Source: Fictibacillus sp. FJAT-27399
GTDB taxonomy: Bacteria; Bacillota; Bacilli; Bacillales; Fictibacillaceae
Assembly (NCBI RefSeq): GCF_001510655.1
Contig: NZ_LMVC01000006.1
Span: 1-32,422 of the forward strand
Reading direction: 5' to 3'
Length of the DNA: 32,422 nucleotides
Below are positions 24,401 through 31,504 of this stretch, piece after piece. Under the pieces are notes generated by a model that searched no databases, was not told where the DNA came from, and saw only the letters and a program-made list of their open reading frames with translations. The position numbers were made by a program, and so were the translations under genes. Numbering within the stretch: the first letter of the stretch is position 1; every line of letters begins with the position of its first letter.

Positions 24401-24529
24401 GTAGTAATCGGCGGGTTAATTACATCCACCCTCAACAGTTTTATCATTATTCCTATTATTTACGAATGGCTTCATCGAAAGTCCGTTCGTCAGGAATTAC
24501 CAATAACCAAACACAGAGCAAACCTATAA
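21404..24529 (+). CDS. RND-family efflux transporter, AcrB/SwrC-like
   Basis: A 1041-aa resistance-nodulation-division pump. A first TM helix, a large extracytoplasmic domain and a TM2-7 block are duplicated in the second half, giving the standard 12 helices. IVDDSIVILDN in TM4 keeps the paired Asp residues of the proton relay, and TGIVVTNGIVLIDKVERN in the second half is the matching repeat segment. The length and layout match B. subtilis SwrC (YerP), which exports surfactin-like lipopeptides and contributes to tolerance. No adaptor protein is encoded nearby, as usual for Gram-positive members. GGGAGGAAAG precedes the ATG. It is divergent from a two-component pair and ends at a strong terminator. 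The substrate is unproven. Confidence 0.92.
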   Translation: MKKLVEASMQRAILMIVCAVIILAWGGISAYQMQRDYLPGINNTTLTVSMRVPGYQAEQVKQDITDNLESAVRTTDGLTDVETNSYDGGLFMSLYFPMDYDMKQAETDVNKALANADLPQTITSTPTVTRLTTSSFPILSYSLTSANLNEQTLRSTAQQEIVKQLKTVPGVSDVTVFGGAKDGYVLTIRMKDLIKNGLTLDDINNSFAKSVPSLPKGTVVNNLLSIPVSFDGVSLTEDQMKNTTIKNSEGKLIPLSAVGTITHSLNDVKTVSRTNGKPSVQLNVIKTPSANITEVAKLVKDRIQHLHLDTVNPKDVHFQVLLDREKELNSSLHGLIREGLLGCLFSMICVFFFFRNVRSTLLIAISLPISLLATTIFLKSMGITLNILTVSGLIVAMGRIVDDSIVILDNMYRKKENAPDKALLPLLASSVTEMIPAILGSTLTTIAVYVPIALVGGVISASYSGFAWSVVIALITSFFVAMLVIPALAFMGWKGGPSSKKAVTIEPVMKPVLEAAFKHKKIMVFASLLVFLFAAIYAAFLPVSFLPSAKVGQIAVKAELPKGSTIKEVDTEVQKIEHALKNDSDIKAYSASFGSTMTPQSDDVFDQGGGFIQNPNVANLSVVLKNNKDVNSVIKQLRSQLPHLSKQVVYTVTSQSISGDDSQMKIMFSGADQAVLDKTAQEARQRLAHIPGLSVDGKVDLTNGMPKYKITLNSSVIKAKGINMADVLSIVRRYTAPTKDATINVNHKSLPVDMFLEQISSGEHSKVTLEATPGDVLGSLGNETVKDKEGKDVQFAQFAKISKDISPATISERDGQPFSVVTAQITSNDISGVSGTVGQTLTNMKLPHGVSYSMGGITEQVKQMIFDMVIAVVFSILLVLLITSSMFKGWRAPLSVLLSIPLALSGVVIALGLFGGEWNLASLVGVLMLTGIVVTNGIVLIDKVERNRREGMDVRTAVLQGSLSRVRPILMTAAATILTLLPLAFSHSSDTVISQTLGIVVIGGLITSTLNSFIIIPIIYEWLHRKSVRQELPITKHRANL

Positions 24530-24546
24530 TTAAAGATTGCTAGAGA

Positions 24547-24576
24547 AAGAGGCTGCAGGTGCAGCCTCTTTTTTTA
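24547..24576 (+). terminator. Terminator of the RND pump gene
   Basis: AAGAGGCTGC / GCAGCCTCTT perfect 10-bp stem with a 4-nt loop followed by a T-run. Confidence 0.88.
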
Positions 24577-24675
24577 TGGATTGGATGACAGTCTCTTTCA
24601 TAGAAACCATGTTAAAATATGGTGGGTACGTTAAATATTGTACGGGGTGGATCAGGAGAGGGGTTAAACAATAGA

Positions 24676-25893
24676 ATGTGGAAGAACCGAAACTTTTTAT
24701 TACTCATGTTTGGTGTTGCGGTTTCGAGTACTGGTCTATGGGTCGGGATCATCGGCAACCTGGAATTTTTGCAAAAGAACGTGGAGTCATCCTTTTTACA
24801 AGCATTGCTTCTATTATCGGGGTTTTTGGTCGGAGTATTCCTGGCTCCAATGGCCGGGAGGATTATTGATCGGGGAGATAAGAAAAAAATACTCATCTAT
24901 GCGGGTCTTGCGCGGTGTTTTGCGATCGTTTTCATGTACCTAGCCATTGCCAACGATAATGTCTGGTGGATGCTGATCTACACGTTTATCATCGGAATTG
25001 CAGGGACGTTTTCCAATCCGGCCATGCAGACACTTATTCCGTTAATCGTGAAAAAAGAAAATCTGCTTCAGGCAAACGGTGTATACATGAACATTTTTAC
25101 CGGTGCAAGAATTGCTGGGACAGCACTTGGAGGGGCGATGCTCGTCGGCATGTCGTTAACGGCGATGTACACGGTGACACTCGTATCCTATATTATTTTA
25201 CTTTTCTTAACGTTTTATATTGCAGTAGAGCAAAAGCCCAGAGAAAAGTCAGCAGACAGTAAAAAAGAAAGCTTCTTCAGTACGTTAAAAGAACTTTATC
25301 CTATCGTGAAAAATCAATCTAAGGTTGTCTACGGTATCTTTCTTCTTATACCGCCGTATTTGTTTCTTTCCGGCTTTAACTTGATGGTCATCGAGATCAG
25401 CCAGATTCAGCACAATCCCGGAATCAAAGGAATTCTCTATACAACAGAGGGGCTATGTGTGTTCCTTGGCACCTTTTTAGCAAGAAGGTTCTTTCGTGAA
25501 CGTCCGCGATTGCCGTATTTGTTTGCAATCACATTTCTCATCGCGACCGCTCATACATCACTATTTTTAGCCAATCATCCCGTGATGTCTGTCGTTTCGT
25601 TCGGCTTGTTTGGTCTGTCAGCGGGCATGCTTTTTCCGGTGACAACGACCATCTTCCAAACCGATATTCCTTCTGATTATCATGGACGGTTCTTCTCCAT
25701 CAAAGGCATGACAGACAACATTATCTTTCAAATTCTCATGCTGTTAACCGGGTTATTCCTGGATACCATTGGTTTTAAAAAAATGGTCATCGGCTTTGGT
25801 ATCAGCTCATTTGTCATAGCTTCCATTATTCTGCTGCAGTATCGGTCAAAAATGAATCAGAATAAAAGAAAGCCTGTAGCTATGGTGAAATAA
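24676..25893 (+). CDS. MFS transporter (MefA/EntS-like, MFS_3 type)
   Basis: About 405 aa with 12 predicted TM helices. MWKNRNFLLLMFGVAVSS starts helix 1; GRIIDRGDKKKILI is the loop 2-3 signature of the major facilitator superfamily, and DIPSDYHGRFFSI marks the C-terminal half. The type is that of macrolide or siderophore exporters (MefA, EntS). The frame is open from ATG 24619, but the membrane domain starts at ATG 24676. GGAGAGGGG lies 14 or more nt away, so the start is uncertain. The substrate is unknown. Confidence 0.87.
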   Translation: MWKNRNFLLLMFGVAVSSTGLWVGIIGNLEFLQKNVESSFLQALLLLSGFLVGVFLAPMAGRIIDRGDKKKILIYAGLARCFAIVFMYLAIANDNVWWMLIYTFIIGIAGTFSNPAMQTLIPLIVKKENLLQANGVYMNIFTGARIAGTALGGAMLVGMSLTAMYTVTLVSYIILLFLTFYIAVEQKPREKSADSKKESFFSTLKELYPIVKNQSKVVYGIFLLIPPYLFLSGFNLMVIEISQIQHNPGIKGILYTTEGLCVFLGTFLARRFFRERPRLPYLFAITFLIATAHTSLFLANHPVMSVVSFGLFGLSAGMLFPVTTTIFQTDIPSDYHGRFFSIKGMTDNIIFQILMLLTGLFLDTIGFKKMVIGFGISSFVIASIILLQYRSKMNQNKRKPVAMVK

Positions 25894-25955
25894 ATACTTG
25901 TCATCATTTGCCCCAATAAATGGTATAAATGTATAGTAAGTAGGGGGAGGCGAGG

Positions 25956-26071
25956 ATGAGTAAGTATGAGCGCAGCTTCTATATTGGAATAGCCTGTTCT
26001 ACATCTATGACATCTCTGCTCATTGGGAAAAAGGAGACGCAAGCTACGCGCTGGCCATTGAGGTGAAATAG
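25956..26071 (+). pseudogene. Small gene with a probable frameshift
   Basis: ATG at 25956 has a strong GGGGGAGG site. The frame begins MSKYER and ends at 26066 without sense, whereas the -1/+2 frame from about 25975 reads AQLLYWNSLFYIYDISAH, then WEKGDASYALAIEVK, to a TAG at 26069. Joined, they give a plausible 40-aa protein starting MSKYERAQLLYW. I infer a one-base indel near 25973. I do not recognise the family. Confidence 0.4.
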
Positions 26072-26139
26072 CTTGAAGACCAGAGAAAAATTTCTCATGG
26101 ATCAGGAGGAATGTGCATTTTAACAGAGAAGTTTAATAG

Positions 26140-26173
26140 GGCAGTGATGGTTTTAAACCATTCCAGCCTTTTT
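26140..26173 (+). terminator. Probable terminator
   Basis: GGC...ATGGTTT pairs with AAACCAT...GCC around a central TA with a small internal mismatch, followed by TTTTT. It closes the stretch 25894-26244, which otherwise holds only the small frameshifted gene. Confidence 0.5.
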
Positions 26174-26244
26174 CTTCATCATTTGCGAATTCGTTTCATA
26201 GGGTAGAGCAGAGAGATGGTATAAAAAAGGGGAGGTTATGCCTG

Positions 26245-26409
26245 GTGGCTTGGTTATTGCTGCTGTTGATTGCAGCTGCCGTTATGATTGGATTTTTTGT
26301 AAACTCCAGCAAAGCAACGAGGACCATACTCCAAGAGGATGACCCGGTTAAACTTCTAGAATCAGAGAATGCGAAAAATAATAGTTCATACAATGGAGGA
26401 CCGATGTAA
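26245..26409 (+). CDS. Small single-pass membrane protein, unknown function
   Basis: A 54-aa frame beginning GTG-GCT-TGG with GGGGAGG 8 nt upstream. Residues 3-19 form one hydrophobic helix (WLLLLLIAAAVMIGFFV), followed by a charged tail rich in Glu, Asp, Asn and Lys. An overlapping ATG frame from 26238 has worse spacing and is not membrane-like. Its stop codon lies within a terminator hairpin, which supports a real transcription unit. Confidence 0.6.
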   Translation: MAWLLLLLIAAAVMIGFFVNSSKATRTILQEDDPVKLLESENAKNNSSYNGGPM

Positions 26410-26425
26410 TATCGGTTCTTTTTTT
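26398..26425 (+). terminator. Terminator of the small membrane protein gene
   Basis: GGACCGAT / ATCGGTTC (one G-U pair) with a 5-nt loop, then seven T residues; it overlaps the stop codon at 26407-26409. Confidence 0.75.
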
Positions 26426-26442
26426 AGGAAAGGCAGGTGCAT

Positions 26443-26976
26443 ATGCAGATCTTATTGATTCGGCATGGTGAATCAGAAGATGACTTTTTAGATGAAGACT
26501 ACACTGGCTCAACTGATTTGCCGCTGACAAGCAGAGGGGTTGAACAGGTGGAAAGGATGGCACAGCGAGTTTGTGCTGAACTTCCGCCCGATCTGATTTG
26601 GAGCAGTACCCTGATCAGGGCCAGACAGGCAGCTGATCTTCTATCCAAGACGACTGGCTGTTCAGTAACCTACATAGATGACCTTAAAGAAAAACAGGAA
26701 GATGAAAGTAAAACAGACTTCAGGATGAGAGGAGAAAAGATCTTATCCTCAATTAGGGAACTTGGCAAAAATGGCAGCAGAGTTGCGGTTGTTTCTCATG
26801 GAGGCATGATCACCCAGATTATTGAAGGCTTCCTGGAGCTGCCTCTCGTCAACACCGTTTGGTTTCACTCTGACAATACAGGCATTCATCTGCTTGAATA
26901 CACTCGCAATGGCCAGCTCATCCGATTCACAAATTGTACTGCTCACTTAAAAAATAATGAGCAGTTGAGTGAATAA
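26443..26976 (+). CDS. Histidine phosphatase (phosphoglycerate mutase-like)
   Basis: A 177-aa protein of the histidine phosphatase superfamily. LIRHGESE near the N-terminus holds the phosphorylated His with its Arg, WSSTLIRARQAA holds the second Arg and VVSHGGMI the second catalytic His. It probably dephosphorylates a small phospho-metabolite; a mutase role is unlikely given the short length. GTG at 26437 is in frame, but ATG 26443 has GAAAGG 9 nt upstream. It lies 17 bp after a terminator and so is a separate unit. Confidence 0.87.
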   Translation: MQILLIRHGESEDDFLDEDYTGSTDLPLTSRGVEQVERMAQRVCAELPPDLIWSSTLIRARQAADLLSKTTGCSVTYIDDLKEKQEDESKTDFRMRGEKILSSIRELGKNGSRVAVVSHGGMITQIIEGFLELPLVNTVWFHSDNTGIHLLEYTRNGQLIRFTNCTAHLKNNEQLSE

Positions 26977-27062
26977 TATATTGCATCTTAATGTCACATA
27001 TAGTAAAATAAATAAGAACATTTGTTCGTGAAAATTCAAAATAAAAAAACGAGGTGTCTAGT

Positions 27063-27485
27063 ATGATCGTAGGGCTGTATCCTTATTTAGTAACGAATGG
27101 AAATGGACAAGAAGCTGTTAAGTTTTATGAAAAGGCATTGAATGCAAAGGTTTTATCGGTACAAACTTTTGGCGACCAGCCGGAGAATCCGGAATATCCT
27201 GTTCCAGCAGAAGCTAAAGACCGTGTAATGAATGCCCATTTAAAAGTGGGAGATCATGACTTGATGCTTTCTGATACATTCCCCGGGATGCCCTATGAAA
27301 CTGGAGACCAAGTAACAGTAGCAATCACGATTGACAGTGTTGAAACATCAAAAGAAGTTTTTGAAAAATTAAAAGAAGGCGGCCAAGTAATCATGGAGCT
27401 GCAAGAAACCTTCTGGAGCCCATCTTATGGCCAGCTGAAAGATAAATTCGGTGTAACGTGGCAAATTTCAACATTAGGAAAATAA
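27063..27485 (+). CDS. PhnB-like VOC/glyoxalase-superfamily protein
   Basis: A 140-aa VOC-fold protein of the PhnB/YjdN type: YPYLVTNGNGQEAVKFYEKA at the N-terminus, a DHDLMLSD strand in the middle and KFGVTWQIS at the end. The substrate is unknown. GAGGTG lies 6-7 nt before ATG 27063; GTG 27054 is within that site. It ends at a strong terminator. The protein at 11942 is a relative with similar ends. Confidence 0.87.
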   Translation: MIVGLYPYLVTNGNGQEAVKFYEKALNAKVLSVQTFGDQPENPEYPVPAEAKDRVMNAHLKVGDHDLMLSDTFPGMPYETGDQVTVAITIDSVETSKEVFEKLKEGGQVIMELQETFWSPSYGQLKDKFGVTWQISTLGK

Positions 27486-27497
27486 GTTAACTCATCC

Positions 27498-27528
27498 AAA
27501 AAAGCTGCTGCGGCAGCTTTTTTTTTTT
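27498..27528 (+). terminator. Terminator of the PhnB-like gene
   Basis: AAAGCTGC / GCAGCTTT with a TGCG loop followed by a long T-run (11 T). Confidence 0.9.
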
Positions 27529-27539
27529 GAAACTGTCCG

Positions 27540-27662
27540 ATTCTGGCATTATTGGAGAACGGCTTACCCGTTGAACATTTGGCTTTGCTTCTGCATCACG
27601 CTGGTGTGTCAGAAGAGGTAATGGCTGAATTAGCTAAACTTCAACAACGCCGTGTTGGTTAG
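27540..27662 (+). pseudogene. C-terminal remnant of an unrecognised gene
   Basis: An open stretch without a start codon near its front: an in-frame TGA lies at 27528. It reads ILALLENGLPVEHLALLLHH, then AGVSEEVMAELAKLQQRRVG, and stops at 27660-27662. The composition is clearly protein-like (amphipathic helices, no rare codon runs) but I cannot name the family. It probably is the tail of a decayed gene. Confidence 0.4.
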
Positions 27663-27683
27663 GGAATATACTTTAAATAAAAG

Positions 27684-27726
27684 GTAAAAACAGTTGTTAA
27701 TCATTCATTGATTACAACTGTTTTTT
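27684..27726. terminator. Bidirectional terminator
   Basis: AAAAACAGTTGT and ACAACTGTTTTTT pair, extended by TAATC/GATTA with a bulge. A/T runs lie on both sides. It serves the MFS gene that ends at 27735 on the minus strand. Confidence 0.8.
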
Positions 27727-27734
27727 GTAGATCA

Positions 27735-28961
27735 TTATACCCGCCATAAGGACGATCTCCAATATGCTAAAAAGATAAGAACATTTGCCAGTGCAGCAAT
27801 CCAAAAGACGGTACCAGGATGCGAAAACTTCGCGATCCAGCCGGCGGCAACAATGGCAAACGGCATACCGAGCTTGAAGATGGATCCGGTAAGGCCGCCG
27901 ATCCGGCCGATGAGGTGCTGTGGTGTCGTCTCCTGCCTGAACGTCCAGATACAGACGGAGGATACCGTTCCAAACAATCCTTCAAAAAACAAACCTGTTG
28001 CAAGCAGTACAGGGGTATGAGCAAAAAATAAGATTAAGTACCCCAAACCTGAGCCAAATGTCGTCAAACCAAGCAGTTTGCCGAGCTTCACTTTCCTCCT
28101 CAAAATACTGACCATACTGCTGCCTGTCAAGCCGCCCACCCCTGCAAAGGAAAGGGTTAATCCAAGCTCTGATGTGCTCAGCCTCAATTCATCCTTGGCA
28201 AAAAAGACAATCATCGTGTCGACCATACCAGAGGTAGAATTGATAAAAACAACAAGGATAGTAATGAGCCAAAGCGGCCGGTTTTCGCGGAGAGCCATCC
28301 ACCCTTCTTTTAAATCCTCAAGAAAGTGCTGCTTTTTTCGAACAACCACTTCCTTATGATCAAGCTTCAACAAGAATAAAAAGGTGACGAAAAAGGCAAC
28401 AGATGTAAGCAGAAGTCCATCATGAAGACTCGACAGCATCAAGATAAACCCGGTAATCGCTGGCCCCATAATACCGATCAGTGTTGTTACAAACGAAAAC
28501 GAGGCATTGGCCGGTGTGAGCAGCTCGTTCGGAAGCACTTGTTTGACCATACTGTAGCGGGCATTAAAGAACGCGTAGCTGCATGTCATGAGCAGGAAAC
28601 CACATACATAAAAGAGCGGTAAAGAATGATACCCCATCTGCAGGGCCAGGAACAATCCGAATAAAACGACACTCTGGATGCCGATCGTCCAAAGTGACCA
28701 ATGTTTCTTTTTCACCCGGTCGACGAGCACTCCGATGAACATGGCCAGCAGCAGATTTGGCAAAAATTCGATGGCCCTCATGTTCGACATAGCCACTGAT
28801 GAATGGGTGAAATCATATAAAATGAGGGGAAGAGCAAGCTCATAGATCTTCCCTCCGACCGAAAAGATGAGTCCTGTAATAAACAACAGCATAAAATTCT
28901 TATTTTTCCATAACACTGGCTTTTCTGCAGCCCGCATCTGAACGACCTTTTCTATCTCCAT
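27735..28961 (-). CDS. MFS transporter (MFS_3 type) divergent from an SgrR-like regulator
   Basis: A 408-aa transporter with about 12 TM helices. A polar N-terminus is followed by FMLLFITGLIFSVGG; GVLVDRVKKKHW is the loop 2-3 signature and TTPQHLIGRIGGL the equivalent C-terminal segment. It is the efflux-type MFS. GGGAG lies 8 nt before the ATG. The next gene, 104 bp away and divergent, encodes an SgrR-like regulator, which resembles the enterobacterial sgrR/setA arrangement where SetA is an MFS sugar exporter. By analogy this pump may export a sugar-like or peptide-like ligand of that regulator. The substrate is unproven. Confidence 0.88.
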   Translation of the reverse strand: MEIEKVVQMRAAEKPVLWKNKNFMLLFITGLIFSVGGKIYELALPLILYDFTHSSVAMSNMRAIEFLPNLLLAMFIGVLVDRVKKKHWSLWTIGIQSVVLFGLFLALQMGYHSLPLFYVCGFLLMTCSYAFFNARYSMVKQVLPNELLTPANASFSFVTTLIGIMGPAITGFILMLSSLHDGLLLTSVAFFVTFLFLLKLDHKEVVVRKKQHFLEDLKEGWMALRENRPLWLITILVVFINSTSGMVDTMIVFFAKDELRLSTSELGLTLSFAGVGGLTGSSMVSILRRKVKLGKLLGLTTFGSGLGYLILFFAHTPVLLATGLFFEGLFGTVSSVCIWTFRQETTPQHLIGRIGGLTGSIFKLGMPFAIVAAGWIAKFSHPGTVFWIAALANVLIFLAYWRSSLWRV

Positions 28962-29065
28962 CAGAAACGCTCCCTTCTATTACCAGTGTATCTTCCTTAA
29001 ATATGAAAAAAAGTGTAAATTAAAATCAAAACCTTTCATCTTTTATCAAAAAGGAGAGTGACCGG

Positions 29066-30874
29066 ATGCAGCTGCAGGAGCATTACCTCACTTTAAGACA
29101 ACATTACAGAGATACAGGGATCCATCTGCCGCTTTCGGTCACACTGGAGGAGATCAGTTCGGTACTTTTTTGCTCCAAGCGAAATGCAAACTTTCTCCTG
29201 AACAAGATGGTGGATCAGGAGTGGGTGAGCTGGTCGCCAGGCAGGGGGCGGGGGAATCGTTCGTCTCTTGCTTTTTTAATAGAGCAGAATTCCTTTCTGA
29301 TGGAGCTGGCAAAAGAGAAGGTAGTGAAGGGTGACTTAAGTCAGGCTCAGCAACTTTTACATAACTATGAACTGGATGCAGCGTATCAGCAGGAATTCAA
29401 TGTGTGGGTACAGCAGCAGTTAGGCTATCATCTGGAACAGAAGGAGAACATCGCGATTGACGTGCTGCGGTTCCCGTTCTATAGGGAGATCAAAGACATT
29501 GATCCGGCGTATGTGAATCGGCGGACAGAAGCACATTTGATTCAGCAGATTTTTGATACCCTGCTTGTCTATAACGGTACTTCAGGTAAACTCGAACCAC
29601 ACCTTTGTCATCATTGGCGCAGTGATGAGTCACTGATGGTCTGGACGTTCTTCCTGCGGAAAGGAATTCTGTTTCATCACGGGAAGCTGCTAACAGCTGA
29701 AGACGTTAAATACACCATCGAGCGAATTCACGATCCTATTAACGGTTCCCCACATCGATGGATGATGGAGAAGATTCAATCTATCACGGTTGTTCACGAT
29801 TATGAACTAAGAATTGAACTGTCCGAGCCGAATGGCCTTTTTGATTATTATTTTAGTACGGAACGGCTTTCCATCATGCCTCGTGATTTTGAATTGTTGT
29901 CTAACTATAAACGAGAGCCTGTTGGGAGTGGTCCATTTATGGTGGAGAGCAATGACGAGTCACAGCTTCAGCTTACTGCACATACGCACTACTTTAAGGA
30001 ACGGCCTTTTTTAGACCGGATTGAAATTTGGGTATGGCCAGATTATGACGGGGAGAAGATGTTGTTCGTTCCTCCAGGTGAGATGAAATATGTGCCGCAT
30101 CCTATAGTCGCTAGTGAAATGGAAGCGCACTACAAGGCACTCGATCATATTGAAAAAGGAGCGACCTACCTGATGTTCAACCTGAAAAAAGGAGGGCCGC
30201 AGTCTTCGTTTCTTTTCCGTAGAGCGATCGAGCAAGCTGTTGATTCCCAAGACTTGATTGAAAAACTGGGTGGGAAGAGGATGCTGCCGGCAGCAGGTTT
30301 TCTCCCAGCACGTTCACTAGAATCGCAGAGAACACATTCAAAGTCTGAAGCGAAACGCCTCCTTATTGATACCGAATACAAAGGTGAACCTTTAAAGCTA
30401 TATACCTATGAAATGAGAACCAACGAATTAAACGCAGAGTGGGTAAAAGAGCAGCTTGCCAGTGTGGGAGTGGAGATAGAGATTGTGGTTGTACCCATCG
30501 AGGAATTGAAAAAAGCAGAAGTGATGCAGGAGGCCGATCTGATCTTATCAGGGGAAGTCCTTGCCGATCCCGTGGAACTGTCACTGCTCGATATGTATGA
30601 AGTCGGCAATTCCTTTATCAGCTCTTTGATGGATGAGGATCTTCGTGAAGAAAAGGACCAGCTGATTCAGCAAGTATTTAAAGCTGAAACGCCGGAGAAT
30701 CGATTGCTGTATTTTGAGAAAATTGAAGAGCTGTTAAAACAGCGGAGTGCTCTTATCTTTCTTTACCATACACAGCAGAGCATTCTTCATCATCAGTCAC
30801 TGCAAGGTGTGACGCTTAACACGCTTGGATGGGCTGACTACAAGGATTTGTGGATTGAGCGTGTCTCCCTATAG
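29066..30874 (+). CDS. SgrR-like transcriptional regulator with a solute-binding domain
   Basis: A 602-aa two-part protein. Residues about 1-110 are a winged HTH of the SgrR N-terminal type (YRDTGIHLPLSVTLEEISSV, then SKRNANFLLNKM and WVSWSPGRGRGNRSSL). From about 150 on is a type 5 extracellular solute-binding domain: LEPHLCHHWRSDESLMVWTF, then TAEDVKYTIERI. It has no signal peptide, so the binding domain is used as a cytoplasmic sensor. SgrR in E. coli senses sugar-phosphate stress; Bacillaceae members usually control a neighbouring transporter. AAGGAG lies before the ATG. It is divergent from an MFS gene, its likely target. Confidence 0.9.
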   Translation: MQLQEHYLTLRQHYRDTGIHLPLSVTLEEISSVLFCSKRNANFLLNKMVDQEWVSWSPGRGRGNRSSLAFLIEQNSFLMELAKEKVVKGDLSQAQQLLHNYELDAAYQQEFNVWVQQQLGYHLEQKENIAIDVLRFPFYREIKDIDPAYVNRRTEAHLIQQIFDTLLVYNGTSGKLEPHLCHHWRSDESLMVWTFFLRKGILFHHGKLLTAEDVKYTIERIHDPINGSPHRWMMEKIQSITVVHDYELRIELSEPNGLFDYYFSTERLSIMPRDFELLSNYKREPVGSGPFMVESNDESQLQLTAHTHYFKERPFLDRIEIWVWPDYDGEKMLFVPPGEMKYVPHPIVASEMEAHYKALDHIEKGATYLMFNLKKGGPQSSFLFRRAIEQAVDSQDLIEKLGGKRMLPAAGFLPARSLESQRTHSKSEAKRLLIDTEYKGEPLKLYTYEMRTNELNAEWVKEQLASVGVEIEIVVVPIEELKKAEVMQEADLILSGEVLADPVELSLLDMYEVGNSFISSLMDEDLREEKDQLIQQVFKAETPENRLLYFEKIEELLKQRSALIFLYHTQQSILHHQSLQGVTLNTLGWADYKDLWIERVSL

Positions 30875-30930
30875 AACCTTTAATTCTTTCGAGCATAACG
30901 TACCAATAGAGCATCGTTTGTCATTTTATT

Positions 30931-31043
30931 TGGCTGTTTTCGTAACCTTTGTTGCTTTTAGGAGTGGTTGATTTCCGCTTCAGGAGTCTCGCACCTTGCA
31001 CTCCGATAACTTAGCAATGAAGGTTCTTTACAAAAATGTTCCC
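30931..31043 (+). repeat. Dispersed repeat, short internally deleted derivative
   Basis: GGCTGTTTTCGTAACCTTTG opens this copy and matches the head of the copy at 1-187 (minus strand). GAGTGGTTGATTTCC leads straight to CAGGAGTCTCGCACCTT, so the whole central structured part is gone. It ends near 31043. An ATG frame from 31036 starts inside it, which argues against that start for the next gene. Confidence 0.7.
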
Positions 31044-31104
31044 AAAGCAACAATCTTTTAGAAAAGAGCCTTTTATTTTCATGGATTACGAAGGAAATGA
31101 GGAA

Positions 31105-31332
31105 ATGAAAATGCTTGAAATCCTGGCCGTTATTGGTGCAATTATTGGGTTCGCTATCCTATTTTGGGTACGTGCACAGCTGAAAAATCCAAGGGTCTTT
31201 CGGAAAATGGTTCGTCAAGATAACGGGATGCTCCTCTTCTTGATGTATTTGGCCATCGGGGCTGTTGGATTAATGATAGCGGGAGTAAGCATTTCCTGTT
31301 TATATGAAGTGGGCGGCAGACCTATTTCTTGA
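31105..31332 (+). CDS. Small two-TM membrane protein, unknown function
   Basis: About 75 aa with two hydrophobic helices (ILAVIGAIIGFAILFWV and LLFLMYLAIGAVGLMIAGV) joined by a basic loop (RKMVRQDNG). No family is recognised. ATG 31105 has AAGGA 9 nt upstream; ATG 31111 has GAGGAA 6 nt upstream and is equally possible. A longer frame from 31036 starts within the repeat and is unlikely. It ends at a strong hairpin and is monocistronic. Confidence 0.7.
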   Translation: MKMLEILAVIGAIIGFAILFWVRAQLKNPRVFRKMVRQDNGMLLFLMYLAIGAVGLMIAGVSISCLYEVGGRPIS

Positions 31333-31358
31333 TAAGAGAAGCAAGAACTGCTAAACAT

Positions 31359-31400
31359 GAAAAAGCCTGTTTATCGAAACTGGGATAAACGGGCTTTTTC
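31359..31400 (+). terminator. Terminator of the two-TM protein gene
   Basis: GAAAAAGCCTGTTTATC / GATAAACGGGCTTTTTC form a 17-bp stem (one G-U) with an 8-nt loop. The T-run is within the 3' arm. Confidence 0.85.
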
Positions 31401-31440
31401 GTGCTTCAAAAAATGAAACCTGTATATTTTACTTAATTTT

Positions 31441-31465
31441 GTTTGCAAAGTGTAGATCCGGGTAC
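31441..31465 (+). promoter_or_regulatory. Candidate SigB-dependent promoter
   Basis: GTTTGC (31441-31446), a 13-nt spacer and GGGTAC (31460-31465), close to the SigB consensus GTTTAA-N13-15-GGGWAW. It lies 40 bp before the start of a YflT-like general stress gene, whose family is SigB-controlled in Bacillus. Confidence 0.65.
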
Positions 31466-31504
31466 TTAACCACAGTAGAAAGACCATTTATAAAGGAGGA
31501 ATTC

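Noticed and set aside
26938-26965. ACTGCTCA/TGAGCAGT hairpin as a terminator of the phosphatase gene
   Set aside because: It lies inside the last codons and has no T-run after it.
26986-27010. TGTCACA before the PhnB-like gene at 27063 as a second ECF41 promoter
   Set aside because: The position 16 nt downstream reads AGAA, not CGTC.
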